From Aplectana chamaeleonis (Eukaryota; Nematoda; Chromadorea; Rhabditida; Cosmocercidae), in the NCBI GenBank assembly GCA_029168955.1, contig JAPDOI010000117.1, positions 744,001 through 808,000 on the forward strand: DNA of 64,000 nt, read 5' to 3'. The notes below the pieces were generated by a model. It made no database searches and was not told where the DNA came from. It saw only the letters and a program-made list of their open reading frames with translations. The position numbers and the translations under genes are program-made. Position 1 is the first letter of the stretch; each line of letters opens with the position of its first letter. This document shows, piece after piece, positions 12,380-24,788 of the stretch.

Positions 12380-12550
12380 GCTTCGGCTCCTTCAGGCACC
12401 AAAGAGGCACTATCGCGGAGTAGCAGCGGCGATGTCGTGGTGGCCCCGCAGTAGTGCCGCTGTGACTCCGCACTACTGCCGCAACGGCTCCGCGGTAGTG
12501 CCTCTGCGGCTCCGCAGTGGTGCCGCTGCGGCTCCGCGATCGGTAGCCGC
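12380..12550. repeat. GC-rich minisatellite, CGGCTCCGC/AGTGCCGCT motifs
   Basis: Roughly 30-base degenerate units built on GCCGCTGCGGCTCCGCAGTA repeat within the hAT-like element. The open frames across it are explained by the repeat and are not taken as genes. Confidence 0.6.
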
Positions 12551-12660
12551 GGCCTGACAAAACTAGAACCGACTGCGAGTAACTCATATGAAATGAGTCA
12601 TAATACAACTGGGTGGTGATTTCGCGTTAAGTTCGCGCAAAACTGCAACATAACGGGTGC

Positions 12661-12792
12661 TGACAGAGAAAATGGAAATAGATTATGAACGAAGAAAAAG
12701 ATGGGTAGCTTTAGAAAAAGTTCTCCGCAGGACTTTTTCGAAAACTATCCATCTTTCTCTTCATTCACACACTAGTTCCAATTTCTCTGTCA
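12661..12792. repeat. 132-bp foldback with CTGACAGAGAAA ends
   Basis: CTGACAGAGAAAATGGAA at the left and its diverged complement ending TTTCTCTGTCAG at the right fold over GAAGAAAAAGATGG and CCATCTTTCTCTTC. It lies inside the hAT-like element. Confidence 0.6.
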
Positions 12793-12803
12793 GTTCGCGT
12801 TAA

Positions 12804-13287
12804 AGGCACAGTACACCCTCAGATATGAATTTTGAGATTTTTATGTAATTGTGTAGCAGAGCCTTCCTGTACAACACGTGCCAAATGCGAGATCTCAATT
12901 TCTCCAAACAAGCGAGATATAAGCGACCACCACAGGCCCGACCCCCTTCGCTCACCACTACAGGCCCGACCCCCTAACAGATTTTCGAACTCGATAGCGC
13001 ATAAATGGGTGGATGAATTCCAACGAATCGTTGTTCTTCAGTCCATTACCGGACTGTCTCCTTATCCTGGCTTTCTCTAACGCAACGATTGCGAATGAAG
13101 AGAAATACAGGACTGAGACAACTCGTCCACCAATTTTTCACCCTCAAAACATAGGCATCTTTGAAGAGCCATAACTCTGTTCAAAGGGGGTCTTGGAAGG
13201 TTTCAGAGATACCACTGTGATCAGCGTGTGACTCTCTCCAAGATGAGCATGCAATCTGAAAATTAATTTTATGGGTGTCCTGTGCCG
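12804..13287. mobile_element. TTAA MITE, AGGCACAGTAYACC family (copy 1)
   Basis: TTAA at 12800-12803 and 13288-13291. Ends are AGGCACAGTACACC and GGGTGTCCTGTGCCG. A near-identical copy is at 34949-35432 and a fragment at 35728-35867. The right TTAA is also the left flank of the next element at 13292. Confidence 0.75.
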
Positions 13288-13291
13288 TTAA

Positions 13292-14192
13292 AGGCAGGGT
13301 TCGCGAAAAAACCGTTTTTGAGCTCTCTTCATGAGAGTGAAGATTCGGTCATCACAAACGTAAAAATACGTGAAAAACCCGGAAATTCGAGGGAAAAACG
13401 CTCAAAAACAAAGTTAAACGGCTAATTACCGGTGTCGGCCGGTTTTTGTTAATGCTTGTCTATCCGCCTTAAAGCCACAGTCCAACCTCAGAATCGAATT
13501 TTTGTTTTCCTGCTTATCTTGGAGAAAATTTTACGCTGAACACAAATGTGTCTCCAGAATCGCTCAGAAACCACTACGAACGGAGTTATGGCCCCTCAAA
13601 AATTCTGAAATTGAACGGCGAGAAGTTCGCGGACGAGTTGTCTCGGGCCTGTTTTTTCTCGTTAATTGCAGCCATCGTTTTGAAGCAGGTCACAAAATAA
13701 AGCCACACCGAAAACAAATGGAAGAACATAGACTTGGAACAAAATCGATAGCGCTTCTCTTCCCTATTGAAACTGGAAGCTTGTCGGTGGGCGTTACCCA
13801 TTTTTTCTTCCGTGGGGGCGGAGTCGACTTTTTCCTTGCCTTTTCTTGCTTATTTGAGCGAATTGAGATTTCGCGCTTGGCAGAGTTGCTATTCACGACG
13901 ACCGGAGTATGATATCAAAAATTACCCCTGAGCTTGGACTGTGCCTTTAAATTTTGCTGCTAAAATAATCAGTAGTCTCCAGAAGTACTCAGAAATTACT
14001 TAAAAAGCACTATAAAAGTTAACAAAAGAAGCCTTCATAGAAATCTCGATAACCTGGGGCGGGAGGACAACAGGCAATAACTTGTTCCGTAGCGTTTTTT
14101 CTCCAATTTTCAGGTATTTTCACTTTCATAATGGCCAGGTCTCCCTTTCCATGAGGATAGCACCACAACCGATTTTATCGAGAACCCTGCCT
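13292..14192. mobile_element. TTAA MITE, AGGCAGGGTTCGCG family, host to another MITE
   Basis: Ends AGGCAGGGTTCGCG and CGAGAACCCTGCCT lie between TTAA at 13288-13291 and 14193-14196. It is interrupted by a TTAA MITE at 13473-13946. A related uninterrupted copy lies at about 45177-45604. Confidence 0.75.
13473..13946. mobile_element. TTAA MITE, AGCCACAGTCCAA family, nested
   Basis: Ends AGCCACAGTCCAACCTCAG and GAGCTTGGACTGTGCCT are flanked by TTAA (13469-13472 and 13947-13950). The interior shares GGAGTTATGGCCCCTCAAAA with the copies at 18.3 and 51.1 kb. Confidence 0.7.
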
Positions 14193-14718
14193 TTAAGTTG
14201 AAGTTTTGCGCAAATTTACTGCGAGCTGAAAAAAGAGTTCAAAAAAATCTTCAGAAATTTTTTTCTAAATCAATATTTTTTTCTAGAAAAGACAGAATGA
14301 ACTATTTTTTTGGAGAATTTTTTTACACTATGCGTATCTAGTGTCTCATAAGGTGGCATGCGAGTGCGTAGTTTCAGCAATGTCTGGAAATCTTTAAATA
14401 AAAAGCTCGGGTTTAGGTGCAGTTTACAGCGATTTCTCCGCGAATTTAACGCGAGTTAACTCGCGTTTTCAAACAGCTTTACTACCACCCCAGATAACTC
14501 GAAACCCCGGATAACGTTTGAGCGAACAACGGATAATCGGACTACCCCTAGTGCCCACATAGCCGCAAGCATAGGCGGCGTTTCCATCCCATGTTTTGCC
14601 GAGTTTTGCCGGAAAAATAACAAAAATTTCGGCAAACGACAAACGGCAAAAAAGTCCCAAAAATGGCCGGCAAACAACAAACGGCAAACGGCAATTGCCG
14701 CACATCCCCGGCCCCTAT

Positions 14719-15580
14719 CCCGGCTGAACGTCTCAGCGAGTAAGTAATCTGGGTGGGCGGCCGAGAGATGGATTCCTTCCGCTATATCACCTGCTAAGTA
14801 CCAGAACTCCAATTCGCCGAATGAGCGAGATATCGCAAATGGTAATTAAAGAGCCACGCTTCTTCGGACGAGCTTTCCGGCCCAATACACTCTGAACTCA
14901 TTTCCATGATTTTCCTTTCTTTCCGGTCCCACTCTTCATTCCACTCCACGATCGTTGAACGGTGACTGGCAAAGGATTCAAGCCAGTAGGCAACTCTTCC
15001 ACTGACGCATCTCCACTCAAATTCAGTCATATTTTGCTGGGTCACAACTTCATTCGCAGAGGGCGTTGAAAATTTTCAGGAACACCACTGTGGTCTGATC
15101 GAAATTCTCGTTGAGCAATTTAGAGATTCTCAAAAAATGAGTTCTGGGTGTTCTCTGCCTGCGAATTCGGTGGTTCGTCATTCAGACATAAACGAGCGAT
15201 ACGGACGTGACATTATTTGTCATCAAAAGCAGTTTACAGTTTCTGCCAATGGGTGAAAACAGAAAGAGTAATGTCCATGCCTTTAATAGTCGTATAATTC
15301 CACCAAGTAATGTGGTATACGTGAGTTTTGCGGACATAACTCGTAGACACACAGCATTCTTACTAAGGACTGGCTTTCACACCCCGCGACGTTTTGGAAA
15401 AACTCTCAGTGAAAGTTGTGAGGGATGAATAAAGTAGCAAAAATGTATGTAGGGTTTTCTCAACGGAGTTTTCGGTAGGACGAAAAATGACAAAAACTGG
15501 ATAAACCTCACTGAATTTTCTCAGTCGAAACAAATGGACAGAAATGTAACTGCTTAGTAAGCTTCGGGTTATCACGAAAT
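14719..15580. other. no gene seen between hAT-like element and mariner 2
   Basis: Mixed sequence with a phrase near 15127-15145 that recalls a MITE end (GGGTGTTCTCTGCCTG). There is no convincing exon or TIR pair. Confidence 0.4.
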
Positions 15581-16835
15581 TAGGTTGTCGAATAATTCTT
15601 GTCCGAAAATTTCACCATTTTTAATTTTTTTCAACTTTATTAAAAAACAAGTCTAATCAACAATATAATCACCACAGTTATCCACAACAGTGGCCCATCG
15701 ATTGGGCAGGTCGCCGATGCCCTTCGCCCAGAACTCCGGGGGCTGCGACTCGAAGAATTCCGCGATGTCGGGTTTGAGGTTGTCGTAGTTGGTGAATTCT
15801 CTTCCTGCCAAATGGTGCTTCAGCAGGCGGAACAAGTGGTAGTCGAAGGGGGCGAGGTCCGGAAAATACGGCGGATGGGCAACCGTCTCCCAGGCGAGCG
15901 TCGCCAACATCTGCTGGGTCTCCTTCGCTACGTGGGGGCGCGCGTTGTCGTGCAGCAGGTGGACCGAGGCCCGTCGGGGACGCTTTTCTCGGATGGCGGC
16001 GGCTAGTTTCTCGAGCTTATCGGTGTAGATCCAGGCGATGACCGTCCTGCCTTGCGGGAGCAGCTCCAAGTACAGCATGCCCTTGGTGTCCCACCAGCAG
16101 CAGAGCATGATCTTCAGCAGGTGCAGGTCGGCTTTCGGCATCGTCGGCGGCTCTTCTCCGCGCGGGATCCAGACGGCACGGCGGGCGACGTTGTCGTATA
16201 GGACCCAGCTTTCATCCCCAGTGACCAGGTCCTCGAGAAACTTCCTTGCGATGCGGACGAAGGAGGAGGGACTGGCAGACGGCCACGCGGCTCTGCTTGT
16301 TGGCGTCCGTCAGACGGTGGGGGATCCAACGGGCCAGAACTTTGTGGTAGCCGAGTAAGTTGAGTCGATTGTAGATGGTGAACTTGCTGCAGCCGAGAGT
16401 CGTCGCCAGTTCACGGGTGGTGGCTTCCGGCTTCTCCTTGATATAGCGGCGGACTTCGTCATCATCCACCGTAGAAGGCCTCCCGCTGTGCTCCCTGTCC
16501 TCGAGGCTCGTGTCGCCGCTCTCGAAACGATTGAACCAGCGGCTGACTGTGCGTTGGAACACTGCATCCTCCTTGCACGCTCTGCAGATGTTGGCGACCG
16601 CGGTGCCCGTGTCGTTGCCCAGCAGCCACTCGTAGTACACTAAGGTACGAATTCGACCTTGGTCCATTTTAGCTTGTACTGGTAGCTAGACGCGGCGACT
16701 GCGCCTTATATACCCCTAGCGTAGAACTTCGGAGAACCTTCTAGAAGGTTTCTATTTTTGCCTGATATTGTAACTTTTCTAATGAAAATTATAGAATTTT
16801 GAAAGTTTTCGGACAGGAATTATTGGACGGCCTGG
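15581..16835 (-). mobile_element. mariner element 2 (second family)
   Basis: The right TIR ..CGGACAGGAATTATTGG..CCTGG ends at 16835 before TA. The left TIR is degraded (TAGGTTGTCGAATAATTCTTG). It is about 1.25 kb and highly similar to the copy at 37572-38818 in opposite orientation. The coding part is markedly GC-richer than its flanks. Confidence 0.8.
15653..16667 (-). pseudogene. mariner transposase, one frameshift
   Basis: The start MDQGRIRTLVYYEWLLG is followed by helix-turn-helix regions (NICRACKEDAVFQRTVSRWF; EHSGRPSTVDDDEVRR; TTRELATTLGCSKFTIYNR). The frame breaks near 16236, where one extra A is present compared with copy 3 (CGCAAGGAAGTTT versus CGCAAGGAGTTT). The next frame continues with GDESWVLYDN (first Asp), LLHDNARPHVAKE (second Asp) and APFDYHLFRLLKHHLAG (third Asp), and ends NCGDYIVD then stop at 15653. 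All three catalytic Asp residues remain, but the frameshift should prevent full-length protein. It resembles the Hsmar1/cecropia group that includes hookworm mariners. Confidence 0.85.
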
Positions 16836-16956
16836 TAGAATATGCAAAGTTTGGCGCCTTGATTTCGGCTCATTCTTGAGATATGAGCCGTTTACGAGAT
16901 CATTGCATAATTTGCACACTTCTCTTCACTCAACTAAAGCAGAATAGCGTTATCAG

Positions 16957-17042
16957 CAGCGGTAGCCGAGAGGATAACGAAGTGGACTACGAGGCAACCA
17001 GAATGGGGGGGGGGTGTACGCGGGTTTGAATCCAGCTGTGCG
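16957..17042 (+). ncRNA. tRNA-like (Leu/Ser-type) pseudogene or SINE head
   Basis: An A-box-like GGTAGCCGAGAGGATAACG is followed about 50 bases later by a B-box-like GGTTTGAATCC, the layout of type II tRNAs. A run of ten G lies between them. Acceptor pairing is poor, so this is more likely a tRNA-derived relic than a working tRNA. Confidence 0.35.
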
Positions 17043-18115
<1,073 letters not shown>

Positions 18116-18149
18116 GAAACAAATCGAAATTTTTTCTCCAGATTTTCTC

Positions 18150-18934
18150 AGGTATAGTGGTTTTCGAAGGAGAGGTGCCAGCTGCACATACTAGCCAATT
18201 CGCCCTCGTAGAAAATAAGAAATGCACTCATGGGAGCCTTTTGGAGAGAAGATGTTTCTGTTTTTCTGCCTAAATTAAAAGCGGCCCCACGCTGATTCCA
18301 ATTATGACCTTGAAATCGTACAAAACCCTCTAGGAACGAAGTTATGGCCCCTCAAAATTGAGTTGCGGAAGCAGTTGTCAGTTGCTTTTACAGGCCATAA
18401 AACGGCCAAAGTCTCACCGTCGACTGCGTACCACGCGCTGCGCGACCGCACGCGCGTCGGAAGCAGACGAGTTTGGTGTTACCGCGCGACGAGTTTCGGC
18501 CGCCGCGCGGAGGCCGAAAACAGCGCGCGGCGGCCGGAACTCGTCGCGCAGCGGGCCAAAACTCGTCTGCTTCCGACGCGCGTGCGTTCGCGCAGCCGAC
18601 GGTGAGACTTTTGGCCGTTTTATGGCCTATAACTTCCGTCATTTGCAACCGATTTATGCTAGTCGACCCGAATGGATAGAGAGGCTGAGAATGAAGAGAA
18701 GAACGGGGCTATTGATCGGAAATCATCGCTCATCTCGCCACTGTTGAGCTCGGAAGATGGAAAATGGGCGTGCCAAAGTGGCTTCCGGATTTGGGAGTTC
18801 CATGGTGGCTTCGTCCCATATCTCGCTTATTCGGAGGAACTGAGATTTCGCAATTGGTAGGTGCTATATAGGGTGGGTTTACTTCACAATTATGTGGAAA
18901 TCTCTGATTTCGTCCCAGAGCTTGGACTGTACCT
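18150..18934. mobile_element. diverged TTAA MITE carrying a 238-bp foldback
   Basis: The right end GAGCTTGGACTGTACCT abuts TTAA at 18935-18938. The interior matches GCTGATTCCAAT..GAACGAAGTTATGGCCCCTC of the families at 13473 and 51086. The left boundary is uncertain. A GC-rich foldback at 18392-18629 interrupts it. Confidence 0.5.
18392..18629. repeat. near-perfect foldback, AGGCCATAAAACGGCC ends
   Basis: Ends AGGCCATAAAACGGCCAAA and TTTGGCCGTTTTATGGCCT frame arms of about 100 bp containing CGTCGGAAGCAGACGAG and its inverse around a GC-rich centre. Confidence 0.75.
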
Positions 18935-19353
18935 TTAACCATGGCGATTTTCAAATAACACGTATGTAGTACATTGGTACCTCGCATCTGGATCTGTAAT
19001 GAATTAACTGTGAAGCATCAATATGAATGCTGAGGGCATCAACAAGGACGTTGATGAAGGATCGGGTACATTGATCCTTTTCATGTGAAAAAGTTTTACT
19101 CATTGACTCCGAACTTCTTTCGCGCTAATGCCATTCGCGTTTACTCGACTCCATGCGTGCCTTGCTCAGAAATAGAGAATGCCTTGCAGGACACTTGTAG
19201 ACACCGAGGAAATGCTTGCATACAAGCAAAGTTGTGGACGAGCTGAGCATCAAGTTGCTCCATCCCGGAAACATTGTTGAATACGGAAATCTTCTCCATT
19301 GTGGTCGTCATCACTGAAATATATATGTACATACCTGCACGAGAAGGTCTTTA

Positions 19354-19836
19354 ACAGGGCTGGTTGGAATCGTTGTCTGGTTACGGATGCCTATCTTGAA
19401 AACGGTCCTATTCTGATCCTAATGATGTCTCTGGAATCGTACAAGACCTTCTGGTAACGGATTTATCGTCCCTCAAAAATTGAGCTAGGGAAGCATGGTG
19501 AACGAGTTGTCCGAGGCTTGTAACTTCCGTCTGATGCAGCCAATGTATGCGAGCTGACCTGAATAAAGAGTGAAGTTGAGAATGAAGGGAAGACCGGGAC
19601 TTTTGATCGGAAACCATCGCTCATCTTACCATCTCGAGTGTTCCATTGTTCACGTCGAGGGGCGGAAAGGGGCCGGACTTGCCCAAAGCGGCGGGGTTTT
19701 CCCACTTTTCTAAGCCGTTTCGCGGCTCTTGGGTAGCTTTTAGTGCCGTTTTTTTGACGCTGTTCTGCTTCTGAGCGCCACGAGAAGCGTTTGTCATGGA
19801 AAATTCGAGGATGAAGTTTATCGTTACAGTGCCTTC
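19354..19836. mobile_element. diverged TTAA MITE relic (AGGCAGTGTTC family)
   Basis: Internal match to the element at 51086-51570: GGAATCGTACAAGACCTTCT.., GAAGCATGGTGAACGAGTTG. The left end follows TTAA and the right end reads ATCGTTACAGTGCCT. Confidence 0.5.
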
Positions 19837-21483
19837 TAGCGTTTATAATAAAATATATTCCAACATGACAAAAACTCATATAAGGACATATGACCCGACT
19901 CTAGCCTAACCTAAGGTTTAGTTCTGCAGACAAAAACAGTTCTAGCGCATTCGCCTAGTCGCCATAATTCATTCGTGCAATGTGACATACGTGACTCTTG
20001 CGGACACCTGTTCGTGCACAAACGGCATCGCTATAGCTTGGACTACTTGATTGTAGGGGCCGTATACCAGGGAAATTCGTTAACAACACGTACCGAGCAC
20101 ATGCCTCTCATCTGAATCTGTCATGAATTAAGTGCAAATCGGCCAAGGACGGCGGCATGAGGAAGTGATTATATAAAGGGCAAATTACACTGTCTGCTGA
20201 CTCGTTCGGATGCAAAAAGATACTAACTTCTGCACGTTCTCTCACAATAAATAGCTCTGCAGCACTGCATGTATCGTTGATAATTTCTCGATTCTGAGCG
20301 TGCTTTGATCAGAATCGCCTTATTATACAGAGGGATGCCTAGCAGAATAAATATGAAATGAAGGTGGAATTTTTGAAATTGTTAAACTCAATCCCATAGC
20401 TCGTGGAAAAAATTGGATTTAAAATCTGCCCAGATAAGACTGTCCGGCCACGCGGGCGGCGTGCTTGTCGTGCGACAGTCGCGAATGCAGTTCTTGAACA
20501 TGTAAATGGACAAGGAGGAATATTGAAGAATAATGTCAGCGGTCTGCAGTCGTGAGAACGGTCATCACGAGGGCCGCTCGACACGCACACCGACATCGTG
20601 GGCGGACAGTCTCGTTCGAACAGACTCTAGTTAAGCCCGGCCAGATGAAATCACGTCACATGGAAACTGCCACGGTCCGAATCTAGAACGTCTGCAGTCT
20701 AGCGTACCGCTGGCGCAAACTTGAGTGGCGCTTAGAAACTCATCATTTAGACAAGTTTATAATTTTCCAACGGCACAAATTTCTCACGAAAGTGTACAAG
20801 TTTTTCTTTCCAGAGTTTTCCATGTTCAGGGCCCGATATCGCGATATCTTCACCACCGGTCTTCCCTACTCCCTAGTCTGTTTAGAGCTTCAGGCGCTTA
20901 CCTCTGGAGAAAGACGTGTGTGGATGTAACGCACCGCTCTTCATTTCTTTTGTACCCTACCCTTTATCAATTGGTTATCATCAATTATGTCTACCGTGAG
21001 AATTTTATGCCGCGGGCAATTTACAATCGTCTATCATTTAGTCCCAAGTTCTAGACCGGTGGGACGCTGCGGAAATGACCAGACATCTATCACAACTGGG
21101 CACCTCCACAGTGTTGAGGCAATTCAACAGGAACGATTTCATGAGAATAAACGTTGCGGAAAGACGTGCCGAGCTGTTATACACGGCGTGGCACAGTGTA
21201 TTGTGTCGTTGCGAGACCCACCCCGGGTGAATGTTTACCAAATTCTGTCGGCTAACACATTTTCAACTTCAAGAAAAATACAAAAGGCGGTACCCTCGAT
21301 AATGGTACAAAAATAAAGGAAACATGGAACAAGCAGCGAATGAAAAAGAAGTACTGCAAAAACTGTGATGAGGGACGAAAACATCGGTTAAATTGTGTTT
21401 CGAGTGCTCAAGACATTCTGGTCTACAATATTTTGTATCCTATGCTTCGAAAAAAATATTATTTCTGTCGGTTGAGTGCTTAT
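19837..21483. other. no gene recognised; one transposon-like phrase
   Basis: At about 21050-21170 a phrase (GCGGAAATGACCAGACATCT..GTGTTGAGGCAATTC) resembles the beginning of the MITE at 24365, suggesting a distant copy. A cysteine-rich reading at 21353-21400 (YCKNCDEGRKHRLNC) has no context to support it. Confidence 0.3.
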
Positions 21484-21767
21484 ACCGTGCTTATCTGAGC
21501 CAAAGTCCGGACCGCAATGCGTCTCGACGCGCTTTGCGGACGCACGCTCCCGTGTCGGAAGAGCTTCCACCTCGGCAGCCGTCGATCTACTGACTCTAGG
21601 TGGGTTTCGGAAACTGGGAACTGAGAAAAATTGGAGAAAATTGTATAAAAAAGCCGCATCGAGTTGGCTTTGGCACTGGAAACCCGACTGACTCGAGCGC
21701 GTGCGACCGCAAAGCGTGTCGAGACGCGATTGCGGACCTGAATATGGCCCAGGAAAGAACAGTACGT
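21484..21767. repeat. foldback element, CTGAGCCAAAGTCCGGACCG family (copy 1)
   Basis: Arms CAAAGTCCGGACCGCAATGC and TTGCGGACCTGAATATGGCC face each other over a centre containing TAGGTGGGTTTCGGAAACTG. A better-preserved copy lies at 57434-57720. Confidence 0.65.
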
Positions 21768-22039
21768 GCGTATGCTGCGTTCCCTTCTCCCCACACTTCC
21801 TCGCTATCTCGCACCCCCCCCCTCCGTAAATGCACGGAAAGGAACAAACTGAAGCTGGCTCCAAAATGAACGATAAACAAAACTTCGTGTGTACCTGAGT
21901 CAGGCGGCAAACAGCGGCAGTAGGTGCGCCGGTTAGTCATCGCCCGGTGTATAATGTCAGGCTTACAACAACCGTTCCTTCCGAGCTGAAATAGCGTTGT
22001 GGAAATATACGATAGTAGCAGTTGATAATTATAGTCCTA

Positions 22040-22580
22040 CCTGAGACCCCCGTCAGACTTGCTCAAAAAACCGACCGGGTGGAAAAACCTACTTCGGGTG
22101 CATAGGCCCTGCCCTTGTGCGAACACCAGTATCGACTGGGTGGATTACGGAATCAAGCAGACAGTGACAGAAACCCGTCTGTCACTGTTTCGGTGCCTAT
22201 CGATCAAAAAACTCTGAATCTCATCGGTCAACGCTAGCAGTGCGATGGTTATTTCCATCTACGGTGAGAAAGCAGAGGCGAAACGGAAATTTTAGGGGTT
22301 GTCGAAGATCCTCTATCGATTGAATCCACTTCCAAAGTTTTTTATTGATTTTTTCGAAAAATCAATAAAATCGATAATTCCAGAAAATCGATAAAATTTC
22401 ACGGCAGTGAGTTCAATTGATAGGGGACCCTCAAACACTCATAACTGTCAAGTTTGACCGCTGATTTTCTTCGATAAAGAGAGATACCATCACACTGACA
22501 GCGTTGACCGATGAGATTCAGAGGTTTGTCTATCGATCGGGTAGGATTCAGTCGATCGGCCAGCTCTGACGGGGCCTGAG
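22040..22580. mobile_element. 541-bp foldback element flanked by TA
   Basis: Left CCTGAGACCCCCGTCAGA and right TCTGACGGGGCCTGAG ends are inverted and flanked by TA (22038-22039 and 22581-22582). A second inverted block CTCTGAATCTCATCGGTCAA occurs on both sides. Long TIRs with a TA TSD fit a Tc1/mariner-type nonautonomous element. Confidence 0.65.
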
Positions 22581-22856
22581 TATAAGTAAGGATTTGTTGT
22601 TAACAATATGCTGAGTGGGACAAATTCACTGCTCGCGGCCGTTTTATAAAAAAAATATGCGGTAATTCAAAACAGGTATGCAGAGATTTCATCCTCTTCC
22701 GCACCCAAACACCACAAAATCTTAAATATTTCATGATACGGAAAAACGTGACAACTATATTGACTTTTTAGCCGGTATGCAATGCATAAGAAGAAGAGAA
22801 GTTAGCTCACGGTACACTAGCCATCTGAACCCAGGAACCTAAAGAGGAGAAGAATC

Positions 22857-24174
22857 CCAACAATTACCGGCCCATCAGTAATACGTCTATCTTTGCAAGG
22901 CTTTTTGAAAAAGTATTAAAGAAAAGAATTATGGCTCATCTAGAGGAGCACTCCATCATCTCGGAACACCAACATGGTTTTCAAAAGGGTAAATCGACAT
23001 TTTCGGCTACGCTGCAGTCACTTGATGATTGGACGAGTGCGCTGGGCAAAGATATAGGTGTGAATGTTATTTACCTTGATTTTTCCAAGGCATTTGACAG
23101 AGTTTCTCATCGTAAATTAGTAAACAAGCTAGAATTAGGGGGTATCCATCCGCGTATAGTGGCTTGGGTTCGTGCTTTTCACACGGGCAGAACTTTCAGG
23201 GTCAGGCTTAATAGTACGTTCTTATCTCCTTTTGCAGTGCTTAGTGGTGTTCCCCAGGGGGGTGTACTTTCGCCAATCCTCTTTAATATTTATACGTATG
23301 AACTTCCTCCGATTATATCCTTGAACAACGTCGGCTGTTCGGCATTCGCTGATGACTTTAAGTTGTATAAACCTATTTTGACAATGGAAGATTTGGAGTG
23401 CTTGCAAAAAGCTCTTAATGATGTAGCCAAATGGTCGAATGATGGAAATTGCCGCTTTCCAGCGAAAAGACTAAAGTAGTGAAGCTTGGTAAGAGGCGAG
23501 TTTGTGGCTTCTATACTATCGACGGTTTGCAGTTGAGCAAGGTCAGCGAGATTAAGGACCTTGGTTTTCTTATCAAGGATGATCTTAATTTCGATGATCA
23601 CTGCCTCCAGGTCGCGTCCACGGCTAATAGGATGATGCACAGCGCGTTTCGAGCACTATCAACTACTAATGCAAACGTGCTGACCGAGGTGTATAAAATG
23701 TATGTACGTCCGCTTATGGAGTATGGTACGGTAGTCTTTAATCCATACAAAAAAGGATCTATCGATGCGGTGGAAAAAGTCCAAAATACCTCTACACGTA
23801 GAGTTTTCTTCAGGACATCGTGGTTTCAGACTAATCGTAATGTGTGTCATGTCACCAGGAACGCTAAATTGGGCCTAACCACTCTAGAGCACAGGAGAAG
23901 AAGGTTTGATATGATAATGATGTATAAGATCATTCATGGGAGTGCTGGTATCAAGGCTAGCCGGCTGTTCAACCTTAGACCATCAACCACTAGGGGAGCA
24001 CCGGTGAAATTGGGCCTCGTTGGGGCCAGGCGGAATGCACGACAGCACTTCTTTGTCAATAGGGCCGGGTCTGAATTCAATAAACTACTTCGGTCAGGTT
24101 TGGTAGTGGGGAAACTCAGTGAATTCAAAAAGACACTTGAGTGTTATCTGTTGTCCCAGGAGTTATGTTTGTAA
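22857..24174 (+). pseudogene. LINE reverse transcriptase fragment, one frameshift
   Basis: Reverse transcriptase motifs run in order: NYRPIS; HQHGFQKGKSTFSA; VIYLDFSKAFDRVSHRKL (motif A with catalytic Asp); SGVPQGGVLSPILFNIY (motif B); and CSAFADDFKLYK (motif C, FADD). The frame breaks near 23438, where a base appears lost so that WSNDGNCRF replaces the expected W..LPLS. It then continues as SSEKTKVVKLG, KDLGFLI and the long C-terminal region with YVRPLMEYGTVVFNP and LEKVQ-like sequence. This enzyme copies LINE RNA into genomic DNA; the copy is 5'-truncated and frameshifted, so inactive. The layout fits the CR1/jockey group. Confidence 0.85.
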
Positions 24175-24355
24175 GATCTCCTTTCTTCATGATGCCGGTG
24201 TATGCCTAATAGTCAGTTGATCCATTTGCTTTATTATTGCTGTTTCACTAAATTTGGTGCCTTTAGTCTCTTAATTGTCCTTGGGTATTTCTTTCTTTTT
24301 TTTTGTTGTTGTTGCCTTTGACACGGTGCTACCGTGTAATAAATCGAATCAAAAC
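22857..24355 (+). mobile_element. 5'-truncated CR1-like LINE with 3' UTR
   Basis: Coding sequence begins inside the reverse transcriptase at PNNYRPISNTS (about 22860) and runs through the C-terminal domain to a stop at 24172-24174. About 180 bases of 3' UTR follow, ending GTAATAAATCGAATCAAAA. No endonuclease domain is present, consistent with incomplete target-primed insertion. Confidence 0.75.
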
Positions 24356-24364
24356 AGCGCCTAA

Positions 24365-24785
24365 GGCCCTAGTTATACACCGGCGGGAAGCAGCGGAAAT
24401 AGCAAGACAACTATCACTTATATGCGCCCTAACTGTGCTCAGACATGCCTAAAGGAAAAGTGGTCGCAGAAGACCTACCCTGTTGGAAATTCACCAATTC
24501 CCACCAGATTTTTTAAATCAAAAATTGTTAAAACATTACCAAAACGACATGACCAGCACTTTTATGACAAGAGGAATTGATTATTAGAGATATTCTGTAA
24601 TTAAAAAGTCTCAGAAGCGAATAAACCGATAAAATACCATTAAAACGCGTGGAATTTTTGTAGTCTGTAGTTTTGCGTCAAAGACGCCAAAGACGCAACA
24701 TTGCAGCCGAGTCCCTGATTTACGCAGCAAGCGGCATCCATGTCATCGCGGGACGTTTTCATTCCACTGGTGTATAACTGGGGCC
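24365..24785. mobile_element. Harbinger-type MITE, TSD TAA
   Basis: Ends GGCCCTAGTTATACACCGG and CCACTGGTGTATAACTGGGGCC (read on the plus strand) are inverted and flanked by TAA on both sides (24362-24364 and 24786-24788). GGCC starts with 3-bp TWA duplications are typical of PIF/Harbinger. Confidence 0.7.
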
Positions 24786-24788
24786 TAA

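Larger units (their letters stand above)
12109..14710. mobile_element. hAT-like nonautonomous element, TSD GCCCCTAT
   Basis: The left end CAGGGATGTGCGGC and right end GCCGCACATCCCCG are inverted. Both are flanked by the same 8 bases GCCCCTAT (12101-12108 and 14711-14718). An 8-bp TSD with a CAGGG start is the hAT signature. Subterminal blocks are rich in CGGCAAACGGCAA motifs (12139-12215 and 14590-14700). The interior holds three TTAA MITEs, a foldback and a GC-rich minisatellite. No transposase was found. Confidence 0.8.

Noticed and set aside
21353..21400. Cys-rich YCKNCDEGRKHRLNC reading
   Set aside because: Isolated, with no flanking coding support.
23222..23640. Minus-strand ORFs over the LINE
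   Set aside because: Shadows of the plus-strand reverse transcriptase.
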